From the NCBI GenBank assembly GCA_030539285.1, contig JAUNSH010000010.1, positions 1-62,449 on the forward strand: DNA of 62,449 bases. Direction: 5' to 3'. Under the pieces are notes generated by a model. That model had not been told where the DNA came from. It was given only the letters and a program-made list of their open reading frames with translations, and searched no databases. This DNA is from Eubacteriales bacterium. GTDB taxonomy: Bacteria > Bacillota > Clostridia > Oscillospirales > Oscillospiraceae. Numbering within the stretch: the stretch's first letter is position 1; each line of letters begins with the position of its first letter. Both the position numbers and the translations under genes were made by a program. This document shows, piece by piece, positions 51,965-60,139 of the stretch.

Positions 51965-52950
51965 AGAAAAGTACCTCTGCCATTCGGGCAAAAAGCCGGA
52001 GAAAATTCGCCGTGCTGGTTCTGCTTTCTCTGATTTTTATTGCGTTGTACATGACGGTCAACGTGCGGTTTGACCATCCGAAGCTGTTCGCTTACGCCAT
52101 GAACCAGCGCTCTACAAAAGTGATGGTCATGATCGTTGTGGCTTTTGCCATTGGCGCCGCCTCCATGGTATTTCAGTCCATTATCAACAACACCATTGTG
52201 ACCCCCTGCCTGCTGGGTATGAATTCCCTGTACAGTCTCGTTCATACGGCGGTGGTCTTTTTCCTTGGTTCCGGCAGCGTGCTGGCCAGAAACAGCAACC
52301 TGTCCTTTTTGGTGGATCTGGCGATCATGGGTGTGGTGGCAACGCTGACCTACAGCTGTATTTTCAAAAAGACAAAGTACAACGTCCTGTATGTGCTGCT
52401 GATCGGTACGGTATTGACCTCCTTCTTTTCCAGCATCCAGACGACCCTGGTCCGTGCCATGGATCCCAACGAATACGAAACGCTGCTTAGCTCCCTGGTC
52501 GCCAGCTTCAGTAACATCAATGACAGTATTCTATTGCTGGCTGTGATCCTGATGGTATGCGTTGTGGTTGCGCTCCGCAAAGAGATCGCGGTGCTGGATG
52601 TGATCACCCTCGGAAAAGAGCAGGCCATCAATCTGGGCGTAGACTACGACCGCACCATCCGGAAGCTGCTTTTGGGGGTCGTGCTTCTGATCTCCGTAGC
52701 GACAGCGTTGGTTGGCCCGATCTCGTTCTTTGGCCTGATCGTTGCGAACCTGGCAAGACAGCTGTTCAAAACCTACCGGCACACAGAGCTGATTTTAGGC
52801 TCCGTACTGATTGGTGTTGTCCTGTTGACAGCGGGGCAGCTGATCGTTGAGCAGGTATACTCTTATGGGATCCCCATCAGTGTGTTTATTACGGTCGGCG
52901 GCGGACTGTACTTTCTGTATCTGCTGCTGGCCCAGAGAAGGAGGAAATAA
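51961..52950 (+). CDS. iron-siderophore ABC transporter permease (YclO-like)
   Basis: 329 aa, the second FecCD permease (GAASMVFQSIINNTIVTPCLLGMNSLY; GPISFFGLIVANLARQLF). It pairs with the YclN-like protein as the membrane channel. It is translationally coupled to it and ends directly at the ATPase gene start (TAAATG). Confidence 0.92.
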   Translation: MKKSTSAIRAKSRRKFAVLVLLSLIFIALYMTVNVRFDHPKLFAYAMNQRSTKVMVMIVVAFAIGAASMVFQSIINNTIVTPCLLGMNSLYSLVHTAVVFFLGSGSVLARNSNLSFLVDLAIMGVVATLTYSCIFKKTKYNVLYVLLIGTVLTSFFSSIQTTLVRAMDPNEYETLLSSLVASFSNINDSILLLAVILMVCVVVALRKEIAVLDVITLGKEQAINLGVDYDRTIRKLLLGVVLLISVATALVGPISFFGLIVANLARQLFKTYRHTELILGSVLIGVVLLTAGQLIVEQVYSYGIPISVFITVGGGLYFLYLLLAQRRRK

Positions 52951-53703
52951 ATGCGGGTAAAAGACTTACGGAAATCCTACGACGGAAAAATCGTTGTGGA
53001 TGGTGTGAACTTTGAAATTCCGAAAGGGAAGGTACTCTCTCTGATCGGCCCCAATGGCGCGGGAAAATCCACCGTCATGGGCATGATCTCCCGGCTGATC
53101 GCCAGCGATTCCGGCATCGTGGATTTTGAGGGAAAAGAGCTTCAAAAATGGAAGGGCCGGGAGCTTGCCAAGCGGCTGGCGATTTTGACCCAAAGCAACA
53201 ATGTGCAGATGAAGCTGACGGTGCGGGAGCTTGTCAATTTTGGCCGGTTTCCCTACTCGGGAAGTCACCTGACCCGGGAGGACGAGGAGATCGTCTCTCA
53301 GGCAATCTCGTATATGGAGCTGACACCCATGCAGGATCAGTTCATTGATGAGCTTTCGGGAGGACAGCGTCAGCGGGCGTACATTGCCATGGTGATCGCC
53401 CAGGATACGGAATATGTCCTTCTGGATGAACCCACCAACAATCTGGATATCTACCACGCCACAAACATGATGAAAATTGTTCGCCGGCTTTGCGATGAAT
53501 TGGGGAAAACGGTGATCCTTGTACTTCACGAGATCAATTACGCTGCCTTTTATTCGGATTACATTTGCGCGTTCGTAGATGGCAAAATCGCCAAATTCGG
53601 AACGGTGGACGAAGTGATCACCAAGGAAAACCTGTCGGGAATCTACAATGTGGATTTTGAAATCATGAAGATTGAGGGAAAACCTCTTTCCATTTATTAT
53701 TAA
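52951..53703 (+). CDS. iron-siderophore ABC transporter ATPase (YclP-like)
   Basis: 250 aa. Walker A GPNGAGKS (about 33-40), Q-loop LTQSNN, signature LSGGQRQRAYIA (about 133-144), Walker B YVLLDEPTNNLD and switch His in LVLHEINYA. It powers the two FecCD permeases. AGGAGG lies before ATG; 20 bases to the binding-protein gene. Confidence 0.95.
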   Translation: MRVKDLRKSYDGKIVVDGVNFEIPKGKVLSLIGPNGAGKSTVMGMISRLIASDSGIVDFEGKELQKWKGRELAKRLAILTQSNNVQMKLTVRELVNFGRFPYSGSHLTREDEEIVSQAISYMELTPMQDQFIDELSGGQRQRAYIAMVIAQDTEYVLLDEPTNNLDIYHATNMMKIVRRLCDELGKTVILVLHEINYAAFYSDYICAFVDGKIAKFGTVDEVITKENLSGIYNVDFEIMKIEGKPLSIYY

Positions 53704-53722
53704 CACAAAAGGAGACAAAACA

Positions 53723-54757
53723 ATGCGTAAGATTCTTTCTATCCTGCTAACCTTCGTCATGCTGCTCTCTCTGGCTGCCTGCGGAAGTGCGGCAAATGAC
53801 AAAACCACAACTGCTTCTGAGGCAACGGCTTCTTCCGCGGCAGTAAATGAGCCTGAGACAACCAGTACCCCGGAGGTTCCTTCCACCGTTACCGTGACCA
53901 CCCGAAATGGGGCTGGGGAAACCGTGGAGGTAGAATTCCCTTACGATCCCCAGCGTTTGGCGGTCATGGATCTGGCAGCTCTGGACATTCTGGACAACAT
54001 CGGCTACGGAGACCGGATCGTCGGCGTCTCCAAGGGCTCTTCCATTGATTATTTACAGGACTACCTGACGGATGACAGCCTGTTTAATCTGGGCAATGTG
54101 AAAGAGGCGGATATGGAAGCGGTCATGGAAAGCGAACCGGAAATCATTTTCATTGGCGGCCGTATGTCCGCAATGTACGATGAGCTGGTAAAGATCGCTC
54201 CTGTCTACATGGTTTATACCGATACGGCAAAGGGAGTGGTGGAAAGCACCGCGATGAACGCAAGGAATATTGCCGCGCTCTTTGGCGCAGAGGATCAGGT
54301 TGACGCCCTTGTGAGTGAGTACAACAGCCGGATCCAGGCGCTGCAGGCTGCGGCGGAGGGAAAGACCGCTATCGTTGGCATGGTGAATGCCGGCGGCTTT
54401 GGCCTGCTGGGCAACGATGGCAGATGCTCCATCATTGGCACGGAGATCGGCTTTGAGAATGTAGGCGTGGATGCTGACGTGGACACCTCCGCCCACGGCA
54501 ATGAAGCCTCCTTTGAATTCGTCCTTTCCAAGAATCCCGACTACATTTTTGCCATGGACCGTGATGCTGCCATCGGCACTCAGGGGGCCCAGCTGGCTGC
54601 TGAGGTGCTGGATAATGAACTGATCAACAAGACGGATGCGGCCCAAAACGGAAATGTGGTCGTGCTGGAGCATTCCAATGTCTGGTATACTGCGGAAGGC
54701 GGTATCACCGCGCTGGGGGTCATGCTTTCCGATTTGGAAAGCGCTCTGCTGAAGTAA
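53723..54757 (+). CDS. iron-siderophore-binding lipoprotein (YclQ-like)
   Basis: 344 aa. Signal peptide with lipobox SLAAC (Cys at about 20), a Thr/Ser/Glu linker, then a two-lobe class III binding protein (RLAVMDLAALDILDNIGYGDRIVGVSK, EPEIIFIGGRM, GLLGNDGRCSIIGTEIGFENVG, ENPDYIFAMDRD-like). It captures the ferric siderophore outside the cell for the permease pair. Start ATG 53723 behind AAGGAG. Confidence 0.93.
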   Translation: MRKILSILLTFVMLLSLAACGSAANDKTTTASEATASSAAVNEPETTSTPEVPSTVTVTTRNGAGETVEVEFPYDPQRLAVMDLAALDILDNIGYGDRIVGVSKGSSIDYLQDYLTDDSLFNLGNVKEADMEAVMESEPEIIFIGGRMSAMYDELVKIAPVYMVYTDTAKGVVESTAMNARNIAALFGAEDQVDALVSEYNSRIQALQAAAEGKTAIVGMVNAGGFGLLGNDGRCSIIGTEIGFENVGVDADVDTSAHGNEASFEFVLSKNPDYIFAMDRDAAIGTQGAQLAAEVLDNELINKTDAAQNGNVVVLEHSNVWYTAEGGITALGVMLSDLESALLK

Positions 54758-54799
54758 GGAAAAAATATAAAATCCAACAGCAAGAATTGAACTGGTGAA

Positions 54800-54944
54800 G
54801 CTGATTTCCATTTGCGGTCAGGTCGCCGAGCACAAAAGTGAAAAAATGCGGGAAAACGGGAAAGACGAATCCACGATTCTGTCCGCATTGTCCGACAGTG
54901 AGCAGTCAGCTAACGGTGAAGGAATTATGAACAGCATATATACT
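54800..54944 (+). promoter_or_regulatory. candidate riboswitch or structured leader, possibly cobalamin-like
   Basis: Between the siderophore operon and the first methyltransferase is ~145 nt without a gene, ending in an intrinsic terminator. TGCGGG and CCGCA enclose a region with GGAAA, GAATCC and TTCTGT, and downstream ACAGTGAGCAGTCAGC, loosely like the core of B12-sensing RNAs (GGTG-AATCC-GCTG...CCCGCxACTG). The match is weak and made by eye. The terminator makes some transcriptional control likely. Confidence 0.35.
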
Positions 54945-54979
54945 GGTGCCGCGGGAACAAAACCTGCGGCACCTTTTAT
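54945..54979 (+). terminator. intrinsic terminator of the leader
   Basis: GGTGCCGC...GCGGCACC stem with a 15-nt loop, followed by TTTTATG. Confidence 0.82.
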
Positions 54980-54992
54980 GCAGAATTTCATC

Positions 54993-55033
54993 CCCCCGGG
55001 GGGCTTCAATCAGAAGCGGCTATCTGATAATAT
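54993..55033 (+). promoter_or_regulatory. promoter with CCCCCCGGGGGG box, methyltransferase 1
   Basis: CCCCCCGGGGGG is joined to CTTCAA (-35, 55005-55010), 17-bp spacer, TAATAT (-10, 55028-55033). The same arrangement recurs at 55826-55866, so a shared regulator is likely. Confidence 0.65.
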
Positions 55034-55066
55034 AGTGCGGTGAATTGACAGAGGAAGGACAGAAAC

Positions 55067-55798
55067 ATGGATGTGAAAATGGAAGAACGGGTGAAGCACT
55101 ACTGGACACAGCGGTCCCATGATTTTGGAACCGTGCGAAAGAACGAACTGGAAAACGAGATGGGGCAGAGATGGCTTCGGGAGATCGGGCGATTCCTGCC
55201 GGAGGGGAGAAATCTGAACATTCTGGATGTGGGTACCGGCACGGGGTTCTTCGCGGTGCTTCTGGCGCAGCAGGGGCACCGTGTAGAGGGCATCGACCTG
55301 ACCCCTGCCATGCTGGTGGAAGCCCGGATTCTGGCGGAGCAGCGGAATCTCGATATCTCATTCCGGGAAATGGACGCCCAGAATCTGGATTATCCCAATG
55401 CTTCTTTTGATGTAGTCATCAGCCGGAATCTTACGTGGACGCTGCCAGACCCGGAGAGAGCCTACGCTTCGTGGTTCCGGGTGCTGAAGCCCGGCGGGGT
55501 ACTTCTGAATTTTGATGCGGACTATGCCTGCCATGTGCGCAGCCACAGCACTCAGAACCGTAAGGTCGCCCCCGACAGCCCCTATGGTCATGTGGGCATG
55601 ACGGATGCCTTACAACAGGAAAATGATGATATTACCCTTTCCATGGACATTGGGCAATCCCGCCCGGAGTGGGACAGGCAGGTGTTGACAAGGATCGGGT
55701 TTGCCGGATGCCGGATCGATACCCATGTTGGTCAGCGGCTGCTGGGAGAACTGGACTTGGCCACAGCCCCCATGTTTGGTATCTGCGCAAATAAATAA
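55067..55798 (+). CDS. class I SAM-dependent methyltransferase 1
   Basis: 243 aa. Motif I ILDVGTGTGFFAVLL (about 47-61), motif II region GIDLTPAML, post-motif NASFDVVISRNLTWTLPDPERAY and KPGGVLLNFDADY. The N-terminus (VKHYWTQRSHDFGTVRKNEL) matches methyltransferases next to nickel/peptide-type ABC transporters in Clostridia. It is a paralogue of the gene at 55971. The substrate is unknown; a small molecule handled by the transporter, for instance a metal chelator, is a guess. Confidence 0.88.
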   Translation: MDVKMEERVKHYWTQRSHDFGTVRKNELENEMGQRWLREIGRFLPEGRNLNILDVGTGTGFFAVLLAQQGHRVEGIDLTPAMLVEARILAEQRNLDISFREMDAQNLDYPNASFDVVISRNLTWTLPDPERAYASWFRVLKPGGVLLNFDADYACHVRSHSTQNRKVAPDSPYGHVGMTDALQQENDDITLSMDIGQSRPEWDRQVLTRIGFAGCRIDTHVGQRLLGELDLATAPMFGICANK

Positions 55799-55825
55799 TT
55801 TTTTAGCGATTGGGTAAAAAAACAA

Positions 55826-55866
55826 CCCCCCAGGGGGCTTCAAAAGGAAAATCGGATGTGTTATCA
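55826..55866 (+). promoter_or_regulatory. promoter with CCCCCCAGGGGG box, methyltransferase 2
   Basis: CCCCCCAGGGGG joined to CTTCAA (55838-55843), 17-bp spacer, TTATCA (55861-55866). Same layout as at 54993-55033. Confidence 0.65.
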
Positions 55867-55916
55867 TGACTGCATGGTGATACATAAATTCCTGATTTCC
55901 TTCCTAATCTAATGGA

Positions 55917-55951
55917 AATGCCGCACTTTTAGGAAGAAGTGCGGCATTTTC
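55917..55951 (+). terminator. intrinsic terminator in the leader of methyltransferase 2
   Basis: AATGCCGCACTT and AAGTGCGGCATT pair around a short loop and are followed by TTCC. It lies between the promoter and the start codon, so it may attenuate the downstream operon. Confidence 0.75.
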
Positions 55952-55970
55952 CTTCCTTGAGGTGTTTTTT

Positions 55971-56768
55971 ATGAGACTGTTCCAAACCTACGAAGAAGAA
56001 AACATCCACTACTGGACGAACCGGGCTTCCGGCTACTCCGGGGTCAATCAGGAGGAGCTGTCCTCCGACCAGAAAGCGGTCTGGCGGGGCGTTATTTCCC
56101 GCCGCATTGCCGCGCGGTTTCCGGGTAGAAGTCCGGCGCAGATCCGGGTGCTGGATGTGGGCACCGGCCCGGGCTTTTTTGCCATCATTCTGGCGGAGCT
56201 GGGCTATCAGGTAAAAGCGGTGGACTATACCGCGTCCATGCTGGAGGAAGCAAAACGCAACGCGGGAGCGCTGGCGGAGAAGATCGACTTCCGGCAGATG
56301 AATGCCGAGGAGCTGTCCTTCCCGGCGGCTTCCTTTGATGTGCTGGTGACCCGAAATGTCACATGGAATCTACCTAACCCGGAGAAGGCCTACGCCCAGT
56401 GGATGCGGGTGCTGAAACCCGGCGGGCTGCTCCTGAACTTCGATGCCAACTGGTACCGCTATCTCTGGGACGAGGACGCACAGGAAGGCCACGCCCGGGA
56501 CAGGGAGAATCTTCAGGCATCGGATGTCCGGGACGAAACTGCCGGAACGGATGTGGATGCCATGGAAGCCATCGCCCGGCAGACCCCGCTTTCCAGGTGT
56601 CACCGACCCGCGTGGGATTTGGACGTGCTGCGGGGGCTGGGAATGCAGGCGGCGGCTGACACCCAGATCTGGAAACAGGTCTGGACGAAAGAAGAGCGGA
56701 TCAATAACGCATCTACCCCCATGTTTTTAGTAGAAGGGTGGAAGCAAAAGCCCTGTGAGATTGCCTGA
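55971..56768 (+). CDS. class I SAM-dependent methyltransferase 2
   Basis: 265 aa, start ATG 55971 behind TGAGGTG. VLDVGTGPGFFAIILAELG is motif I; ASFDVLVTRNVTWNLPNPEKAYAQW and KPGGLLLNFDANWYRYLW parallel methyltransferase 1, so the two are tandem paralogues. This copy has an additional ~20-residue charged insert (EDAQEGHARDREN). It is the first gene of the operon that continues into the ABC transporter (14 bases to the next start). Confidence 0.88.
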   Translation: MRLFQTYEEENIHYWTNRASGYSGVNQEELSSDQKAVWRGVISRRIAARFPGRSPAQIRVLDVGTGPGFFAIILAELGYQVKAVDYTASMLEEAKRNAGALAEKIDFRQMNAEELSFPAASFDVLVTRNVTWNLPNPEKAYAQWMRVLKPGGLLLNFDANWYRYLWDEDAQEGHARDRENLQASDVRDETAGTDVDAMEAIARQTPLSRCHRPAWDLDVLRGLGMQAAADTQIWKQVWTKEERINNASTPMFLVEGWKQKPCEIA

Positions 56769-56782
56769 TTTAGGAGAGCAAT

Positions 56783-57724
56783 GTGAAAAAATACATAGTT
56801 AAGAGGTTATTACAGCTGATTCCCGTCCTCATTGGCATCACCTTTCTGTCCTTTGCCATGATGCGCGTAGCCGGCAGCGATGCTATCACAGAGCTTTACG
56901 GCGATAAGGGCGCGGTGTCGCAGGAGATCATCGACGCGAAACGGGCGGAGCTGGGGCTGGACAAGCCCTTTCTTACCCAGTATCTATCTTGGGTGGGCGG
57001 CATGATGCGGGGCGATATGGGCGTAAGCTATGTTTCCGGGAAGGACGTGTTTCAGACCTTCATTTCCAAGCTCCCGGCGACGCTGCTCCTTACCACCCTG
57101 TCCATTGGAATGACGGTGCTGATCTCCATTCCGCTGGGGGTTCTGGCGGCAGTGCGGCACGATAAATTTACGGATTACTTTCTGCGGTTTTTCAGCTTCG
57201 TGGGAAACTCCCTGCCCAACTTCTTTGTGGCACTGCTGCTCATGCAGATTTTCTCCATCAAGCTGAAAATCCTTCCCGTGATTTCCAAGGGATTGAGCAT
57301 CCAGAGCGCCATGCTGCCCACCCTGACCCTTGCCATTGCCATGTCCGCCAAGTATATGCGGCAGGTGCGGGCCACGGTGCTGGAGGAACTGAACAAGGAT
57401 TACGTCATCGGCGCGAAGGCCAGAGGTGTCCGGGGTTCCGTTGTCCTCTGGAAAAGCGTGCTGAAATCCTCCATGCTCACCATCATCACGCTGCTGGCCC
57501 TGTCCATCGGGAATCTCTTGGGCGGTACGGCGATCATTGAGAGCATTTTCATGTGGGACGGCGTGGGCAAGCTGGCGGTGGATGTCATCACCATGCGGGA
57601 TTACCCCATGATCCAGGCCTATGTGGTCTGGATGGCCATTATCTATGTGCTGGTCAATCTGGTCACGGACCTATTGTACCATGCCCTCGACCCGAGGATC
57701 CGACTGGGGGTGAGCGCGGAATGA
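56783..57724 (+). CDS. nickel/peptide-type ABC transporter permease (NikB/DppB-like)
   Basis: 313 aa from GTG behind TTAGGAGAGC. VKRLLQLIPVLIGITFLSFAMMR is the signature N-terminal helix of OppB/DppB/NikB. The binding-protein-dependent permease EAA region YVIGAKARGVRGSVVLWKSVLK is intact; six membrane helices. The start TGA/ATGA overlap couples it to the next permease. Confidence 0.92.
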   Translation: MKKYIVKRLLQLIPVLIGITFLSFAMMRVAGSDAITELYGDKGAVSQEIIDAKRAELGLDKPFLTQYLSWVGGMMRGDMGVSYVSGKDVFQTFISKLPATLLLTTLSIGMTVLISIPLGVLAAVRHDKFTDYFLRFFSFVGNSLPNFFVALLLMQIFSIKLKILPVISKGLSIQSAMLPTLTLAIAMSAKYMRQVRATVLEELNKDYVIGAKARGVRGSVVLWKSVLKSSMLTIITLLALSIGNLLGGTAIIESIFMWDGVGKLAVDVITMRDYPMIQAYVVWMAIIYVLVNLVTDLLYHALDPRIRLGVSAE

Positions 57725-58566
57725 ACGAAGTCACCATTCGGAAGCAGAAAATCAAAAAAGACAGCGTAAAAGTACGTCTTATCATTTTCGGCACCCTCGC
57801 CGCGCTGTTGATCATTTGCTCTATTTTCTCGGAATATCTGACCCCCTACGACCCCTATTTGCAGGATCTGAGCATTGCCAAGCAGCCGCCCAGTGCGGAG
57901 CATTTGCTGGGCACCGACCGCTACGGACGGGATATGCTGTCCCGTGTCATCGTGGGCAGCCGAACCAGTATTTTTTCCACCCTTTTGCTGGTTGCCATCA
58001 TCACCGCTCTGGGAACCGCTGTGGGCGTGTTCTGCGGCTGGAACGGCAAATGGATTGATACGGTGCTCATGCGTATTTCCGATATGTTCCTCGCCTTCCC
58101 CGGACTGGTGTTCGCGCTGGCGGTAGCCGGTGTGCTGGGCGGGGGACTGCAAAACGCCATTATCGCACTGGCGGCGATCTCCTGGCCTAAGTATGCCCGA
58201 ATTGCCCGGAGCCAGACCCTTGCCCAGAAGGAAACAGCATGGATGAAGGCGGCGAAGCTCTCCGGCAGCAGCGACCTGAAAATCATCTTGAAACACATTC
58301 TGCCCAACATCATCGGCCCGATTTTGGTGACATCCATGCTGGACATCGGCACCATGATGATGGAGCTGGCGGCGCTGAGCTTTCTTGGCCTTGGCGCGAA
58401 GCCGCCCATCGCGGAGTGGGGCAGCATGATGAGCGACACCCGAAGCCTGATGACCACCTCTCCATGGATCACCTTCTCTCCCGGCATCGCCATCTTTATT
58501 TCCGTCATGATCTTCAACCTGCTGGGCGACACCATCCGGGACTACGCAGACCCGAAGGGGAGGTAA
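57721..58566 (+). CDS. nickel/peptide-type ABC transporter permease (NikC/DppC-like)
   Basis: 281 aa. HLLGTDRYGRDMLSRVIVGSRTSI is the family hallmark and MKAAKLSGSSDLKIILKHILPNIIGPI the EAA loop. It pairs with the preceding permease. Coupled by ATGA; 4 bases to the ATPase gene. Confidence 0.93.
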   Translation: MNEVTIRKQKIKKDSVKVRLIIFGTLAALLIICSIFSEYLTPYDPYLQDLSIAKQPPSAEHLLGTDRYGRDMLSRVIVGSRTSIFSTLLLVAIITALGTAVGVFCGWNGKWIDTVLMRISDMFLAFPGLVFALAVAGVLGGGLQNAIIALAAISWPKYARIARSQTLAQKETAWMKAAKLSGSSDLKIILKHILPNIIGPILVTSMLDIGTMMMELAALSFLGLGAKPPIAEWGSMMSDTRSLMTTSPWITFSPGIAIFISVMIFNLLGDTIRDYADPKGR

Positions 58567-58570
58567 CGGT

Positions 58571-59353
58571 ATGGAAGCATTATTGCGATACGACCATGTG
58601 GATATCTCCTACAACGGCTTTCTCGCCGTGAAGGACGTGAGCTTCACTCTGAAGCCCGGTGAGATCCTCGGCATCGTAGGAGAAAGCGGCTGCGGAAAGT
58701 CCACCCTGATCAAAGCCGCCATGGGCCTGCTGGGCAGTGCCGGAACGGTGACCCGGGGCGACATCTGGTACAAGGGAAAGAATCTTCCCGACCTGTCAGC
58801 GAAAGAGCTTCGCAAGCTCAACGGCCCGGAACTGGGCATGATCTTCCAGAGCGCGGGCAGCTCCTTCTGTCCCATCCGCACCATCGGGGCGCAGCTCTAT
58901 GAGACCATGACCGAGCACGGAAAGATTTCAAAATCAGAATTTCACCGGCGTGCCATGGAGCTGCTGGGCAAACTGGGTTTTGAGGACGGAAACAGGATAC
59001 TGAACAGCTACCCCTTTGAGCTGTCTGGCGGAATGCAGCAGCGGGTGGGCATCGCGGCTGCCATGCTTTTGAATCCCAGTGTGCTGTTTGCGGACGAACC
59101 CACCTCCGCACTGGATGTGTCTGTCCAGAAGCAGATTGTGGAGGAAATGCTGCTGGTGCGCGAGACCTTCGGTACTGCCATTCTCTTGGTGGCTCACAAC
59201 ATCGGTGTCATCGGAGCCATGGCGGACAAGGTGCTGGTGCTGAAGGACGGGGAAACCGTGGAGTATGGGGAAACTCAACAAGTTCTTTCTAACCCACAAG
59301 CAGAGTATACCCGGCAGCTTCTTTCCGCGGTGCCGAGACTACGGAGGGCATGA
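58571..59353 (+). CDS. nickel/peptide-type ABC transporter ATPase 1 (NikD/DppD-like)
   Basis: 260 aa. Walker A GESGCGKS (about 37-44), signature LSGGMQQRVGIA (about 152-163), Walker B VLFADEPTSALDV and switch LLVAHNIGV. The first of two ATPases that form a heterodimer, as in Nik/Dpp systems. Stop and the next start are separated by one base (TGAGATG). Confidence 0.93.
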   Translation: MEALLRYDHVDISYNGFLAVKDVSFTLKPGEILGIVGESGCGKSTLIKAAMGLLGSAGTVTRGDIWYKGKNLPDLSAKELRKLNGPELGMIFQSAGSSFCPIRTIGAQLYETMTEHGKISKSEFHRRAMELLGKLGFEDGNRILNSYPFELSGGMQQRVGIAAAMLLNPSVLFADEPTSALDVSVQKQIVEEMLLVRETFGTAILLVAHNIGVIGAMADKVLVLKDGETVEYGETQQVLSNPQAEYTRQLLSAVPRLRRA

Positions 59354-59354
59354 G

Positions 59355-60119
59355 ATGGAACCGATTTTGAAAGTGGAAAATCTGACAAAGGTCTTTTCTC
59401 GAAGCGGTCAGGCGGATTTCACCGCCGTGAATGGCATATGCTTTGACCTGATGCCCGGCGAGTGCCTGGGCATCATCGGCGAAAGCGGAAGCGGCAAGAC
59501 CACAGCTGTGAATATGGTGACCCGCCTTGCGGATGCCACATCAGGGAATATCATTCTGGATGGCGAGGACATTGCCCACCTGAAAGGCCGGGAGCTTCGC
59601 AAGGTCTACCAGAAAATGCAGATGGTCTTTCAGACCCCCACGGATTCCTTTGACCCTCGTCGAACCTTGGGTGACGGCATTGGGGAGAGTCTGCGAAATA
59701 TCGGGATGTCCCGCAAAGATACCCGTGGGGAAGTGGAGCGGCTGCTTGAAAAGTGCGGCCTTCCTGCCGAATTTGCGGACCGCTATCCCCATCAGGTCAG
59801 CGGCGGACAGTGCCAGCGGGCGGCCATCGCCCGTGCCCTTGCGGTGAAGCCGAAGCTCCTGATCTGCGATGAAGCGACCTCAGCACTGGATGTGACCATC
59901 CAGAAGGAAATTCTGGAACTTCTCAATGAACTCCGCTCCCAGCAGGGAGACAACCTTTCCATCCTGTTCATCTGCCATGATATTTCTCTGGTGCAGCAGT
60001 TTTGTGACCGGGTACTGGTGATGTATCATGGGGACATTGTGGAGGAGGGGATTCCCGATGATGTGATCGGGAATCCCCAGAACGAATATACGCAACGCCT
60101 GATTGACAGCGTTCTATAG
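59355..60119 (+). CDS. nickel/peptide-type ABC transporter ATPase 2 (NikE/DppF-like)
   Basis: 254 aa from ATG 59355. Walker A GESGSGKT, Q-loop MVFQTPTDSFDPR, signature VSGGQCQRAAIARAL, Walker B LLICDEATSALDV, switch FICHDISLV. The PTDSFDPRRTLG stretch is typical of the second ATPase of dipeptide/nickel systems. Confidence 0.93.
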   Translation: MEPILKVENLTKVFSRSGQADFTAVNGICFDLMPGECLGIIGESGSGKTTAVNMVTRLADATSGNIILDGEDIAHLKGRELRKVYQKMQMVFQTPTDSFDPRRTLGDGIGESLRNIGMSRKDTRGEVERLLEKCGLPAEFADRYPHQVSGGQCQRAAIARALAVKPKLLICDEATSALDVTIQKEILELLNELRSQQGDNLSILFICHDISLVQQFCDRVLVMYHGDIVEEGIPDDVIGNPQNEYTQRLIDSVL

Positions 60120-60139
60120 AAAAGAAAGGATCGATGACA

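Noticed and set aside
54795-55043. 82-codon frame in the leader before methyltransferase 1
   Set aside because: It runs through the terminator and promoter box, which explain the sequence better.
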